A stretch of DNA of 5,724 nt from Wenzhouxiangella sp. (GTDB lineage: Bacteria; Pseudomonadota; Gammaproteobacteria; Xanthomonadales; Wenzhouxiangellaceae). The notes under the pieces are model-generated. The model was not told where the DNA came from and searched no databases. It saw only the letters and a program-made list of their open reading frames with translations. Position numbers and translations under genes: made by a program. This document shows positions 4,738 through 5,724 of the stretch, in pieces. The stretch lies in the NCBI GenBank assembly GCA_007121485.1, contig SKKM01000156.1:1-5724 (forward strand), in the 5' to 3' direction. Position 1 is the first letter of the stretch. Each line of letters begins with the position of its first letter.

Positions 4738-5724
4738 CCGCTGCGGCACAGCCACGCCGGCAGCGGCAGCCCCTTGCTTTCGAGAAAGTCGCGATTGAAG
4801 ATCCTGGAGGCATAGCGGCTGGCCGAATCGCACAGGACGGTGACGATGAGCTTGCCGGGACCCAGCGCCCGGCCCAGCCGAATGGCCCCGGCCACGTTGA
4901 TGGCGCTCGAGGGGCCAAGATAGAGTCCCTCACGCCCGATGAGGTCCCACAACACCGGCATCAATTCGATATCGGGGATGTTGAAGGCATCGTCGATGCG
5001 CGCGCCGTCCAGGTTGCCCGTGACCCGGTTCTGGCCGATGCCTTCGGTGATCGAGCTGCCGGACGACTTCATCTCGCCGTGCTTGACCCAGTGGTAGACC
5101 CCGGCGCCGTCGGGGTCGGCCGCCGCGATCATCACCCCGGGTCGGCGCTCCTTCAGCCACGTGGAAACCCCGGCCAGCGTGCCGCCCGTTCCCACGGCGC
5201 AGATGAATCCGTCGATCCTGCCGGCCGTCTGCTCCCAGATTTCCGGGGCGGTGGAGCGCATATGGCCCTCGCGGTTGGACAGGTTGTCCCACTGGTTGGC
5301 GTAAAACACCCCGTGCTCGCTGCTCAGGGACTCGGCCAGGCGCCGGGCCTGGTGGACGTAGTTGGCCGGATCGCGATACGGCACGGCCGGATAGGTGCGC
5401 AACTCCGCGCCCATGCTCAGCAGGCTGGATTTCTTTTCTTCCGACTGGGTGTCCGGCATGACGATGATGGTCTTCAATCCCAGCGCGTTGCCGGCCAGGG
5501 TCAGGCCGATGCCGGTGTTGCCCGCAGTGCCCTCGACGACGATGCCGCCACGCTCGACCAGGCCGCTGTCCATGGCGTCGAGCAGCATGTACTTGGCGGC
5601 GCGGTCCTTGACCGACCCGCCGGGATTCATGAACTCGCACTTGCCGTAGATCTCGCAGCCGGTCAGCTCGGAGGCCAGCCGCAGGCGGATCAGCGGCGTC
5701 TGTCCGACCGCTTGGAGAAAGTCA
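4734..5724 (-). CDS. PLP-dependent cysteine synthase-family enzyme (CysK/Cds1-like), N-terminus beyond the edge
   Basis: Reading the minus strand from the right edge gives 329 residues and a TAG stop. The visible part starts DFLQAVGQTPLIRL, which normally lies a few to about 20 residues after the start, so little is missing; the Met at 5630-5628 is internal (EFMNPGGSVKDR), not the start. Numbered from the first visible residue, K39 in GGSVKDR is the PLP-binding lysine, GTAGNTG (65-71) is the substrate carboxylate loop, GTGGT (178-182) binds the PLP phosphate, and the Ser in CDSASRY meets the pyridine nitrogen. The family makes cysteine from O-acetylserine and sulfide, or runs related beta-replacement or desulfhydrase reactions. 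The EGTAGNTGIGL, AVPYRDPANYV and C-terminal FLESKGLPLPAWL segments point to the branch containing mycobacterial Cds1 and fungal YGR012W-like proteins, rather than classical CysK with TSGNTG. The cysteine synthase versus desulfhydrase role is open. I see no CBS or regulatory domain. Confidence 0.92.
   Translation of the reverse strand, partial: DFLQAVGQTPLIRLRLASELTGCEIYGKCEFMNPGGSVKDRAAKYMLLDAMDSGLVERGGIVVEGTAGNTGIGLTLAGNALGLKTIIVMPDTQSEEKKSSLLSMGAELRTYPAVPYRDPANYVHQARRLAESLSSEHGVFYANQWDNLSNREGHMRSTAPEIWEQTAGRIDGFICAVGTGGTLAGVSTWLKERRPGVMIAAADPDGAGVYHWVKHGEMKSSGSSITEGIGQNRVTGNLDGARIDDAFNIPDIELMPVLWDLIGREGLYLGPSSAINVAGAIRLGRALGPGKLIVTVLCDSASRYASRIFNRDFLESKGLPLPAWLCRSG

Noticed and set aside
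3955..4833. Open frame of 292 residues on the minus strand opposite the EAL gene
   Set aside because: It overlaps the whole EAL domain and the end of the cysteine synthase-like gene in another frame, with low-complexity composition and no motif.
4734..5630. Cysteine synthase-like gene starting at the Met at 5630
   Set aside because: That Met lies inside the conserved EFMNPGGSVKDR segment, and the frame upstream encodes the family-typical GQTPLIRL, so the true start is beyond the right edge.

Overview
The window looks like a chromosomal segment of a high-GC Gammaproteobacterium. The GC-rich third codon positions, a PrmC close to the E. coli protein and a YncD-like TonB-dependent receptor all suggest this, but nothing here fixes the genus. 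Coding density is high. I see no RNA genes, insertion sequences, CRISPR arrays, phage genes or composition break, so this reads as core or near-core chromosome rather than an island.

Layout. (1) Positions 1-376, minus strand: the first 125 residues of an outer-membrane TonB-dependent receptor, running off the left edge. (2) Positions 377-450: a 74-bp divergent intergenic region. (3) Positions 451-3893, plus strand: a probable transcription unit of prmC (release-factor glutamine methyltransferase), an 85-bp gap, a 711-residue fusion of a VTT/DedA-type membrane domain with a mercuric-reductase/lipoamide-dehydrogenase-like flavoprotein, and, one base after its stop, a 123-residue four-helix membrane protein. 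(4) Positions 3894-3987: a short intergenic region with an imperfect hairpin and a possible -10 box. (5) Positions 3988-4737, plus strand: a stand-alone EAL-domain protein that lacks several catalytic residues. (6) Positions 4734-5724, minus strand: a PLP-dependent cysteine synthase-family enzyme whose extreme N-terminus lies beyond the right edge. The stop codons of (5) and (6) overlap tail-to-tail in one CTAG.

How the genes work together. The genes do not form one obvious pathway. The most coherent unit is the fusion flavoprotein with its tightly linked small membrane protein. The VTT segment should anchor the flavin disulfide oxidoreductase to the inner membrane, with its active site in the cytoplasm. 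The redox Cys pair is intact, but the catalytic His of lipoamide dehydrogenase is Tyr, and the extra Cys residues of classical MerA are absent, so the substrate is unknown. The EAL protein is more likely a c-di-GMP binder or a protein-protein regulator than an active phosphodiesterase. I found no clear evidence of a wholly new multi-gene system. The best leads are the fusion flavoprotein plus its small partner, and the degenerate EAL protein.
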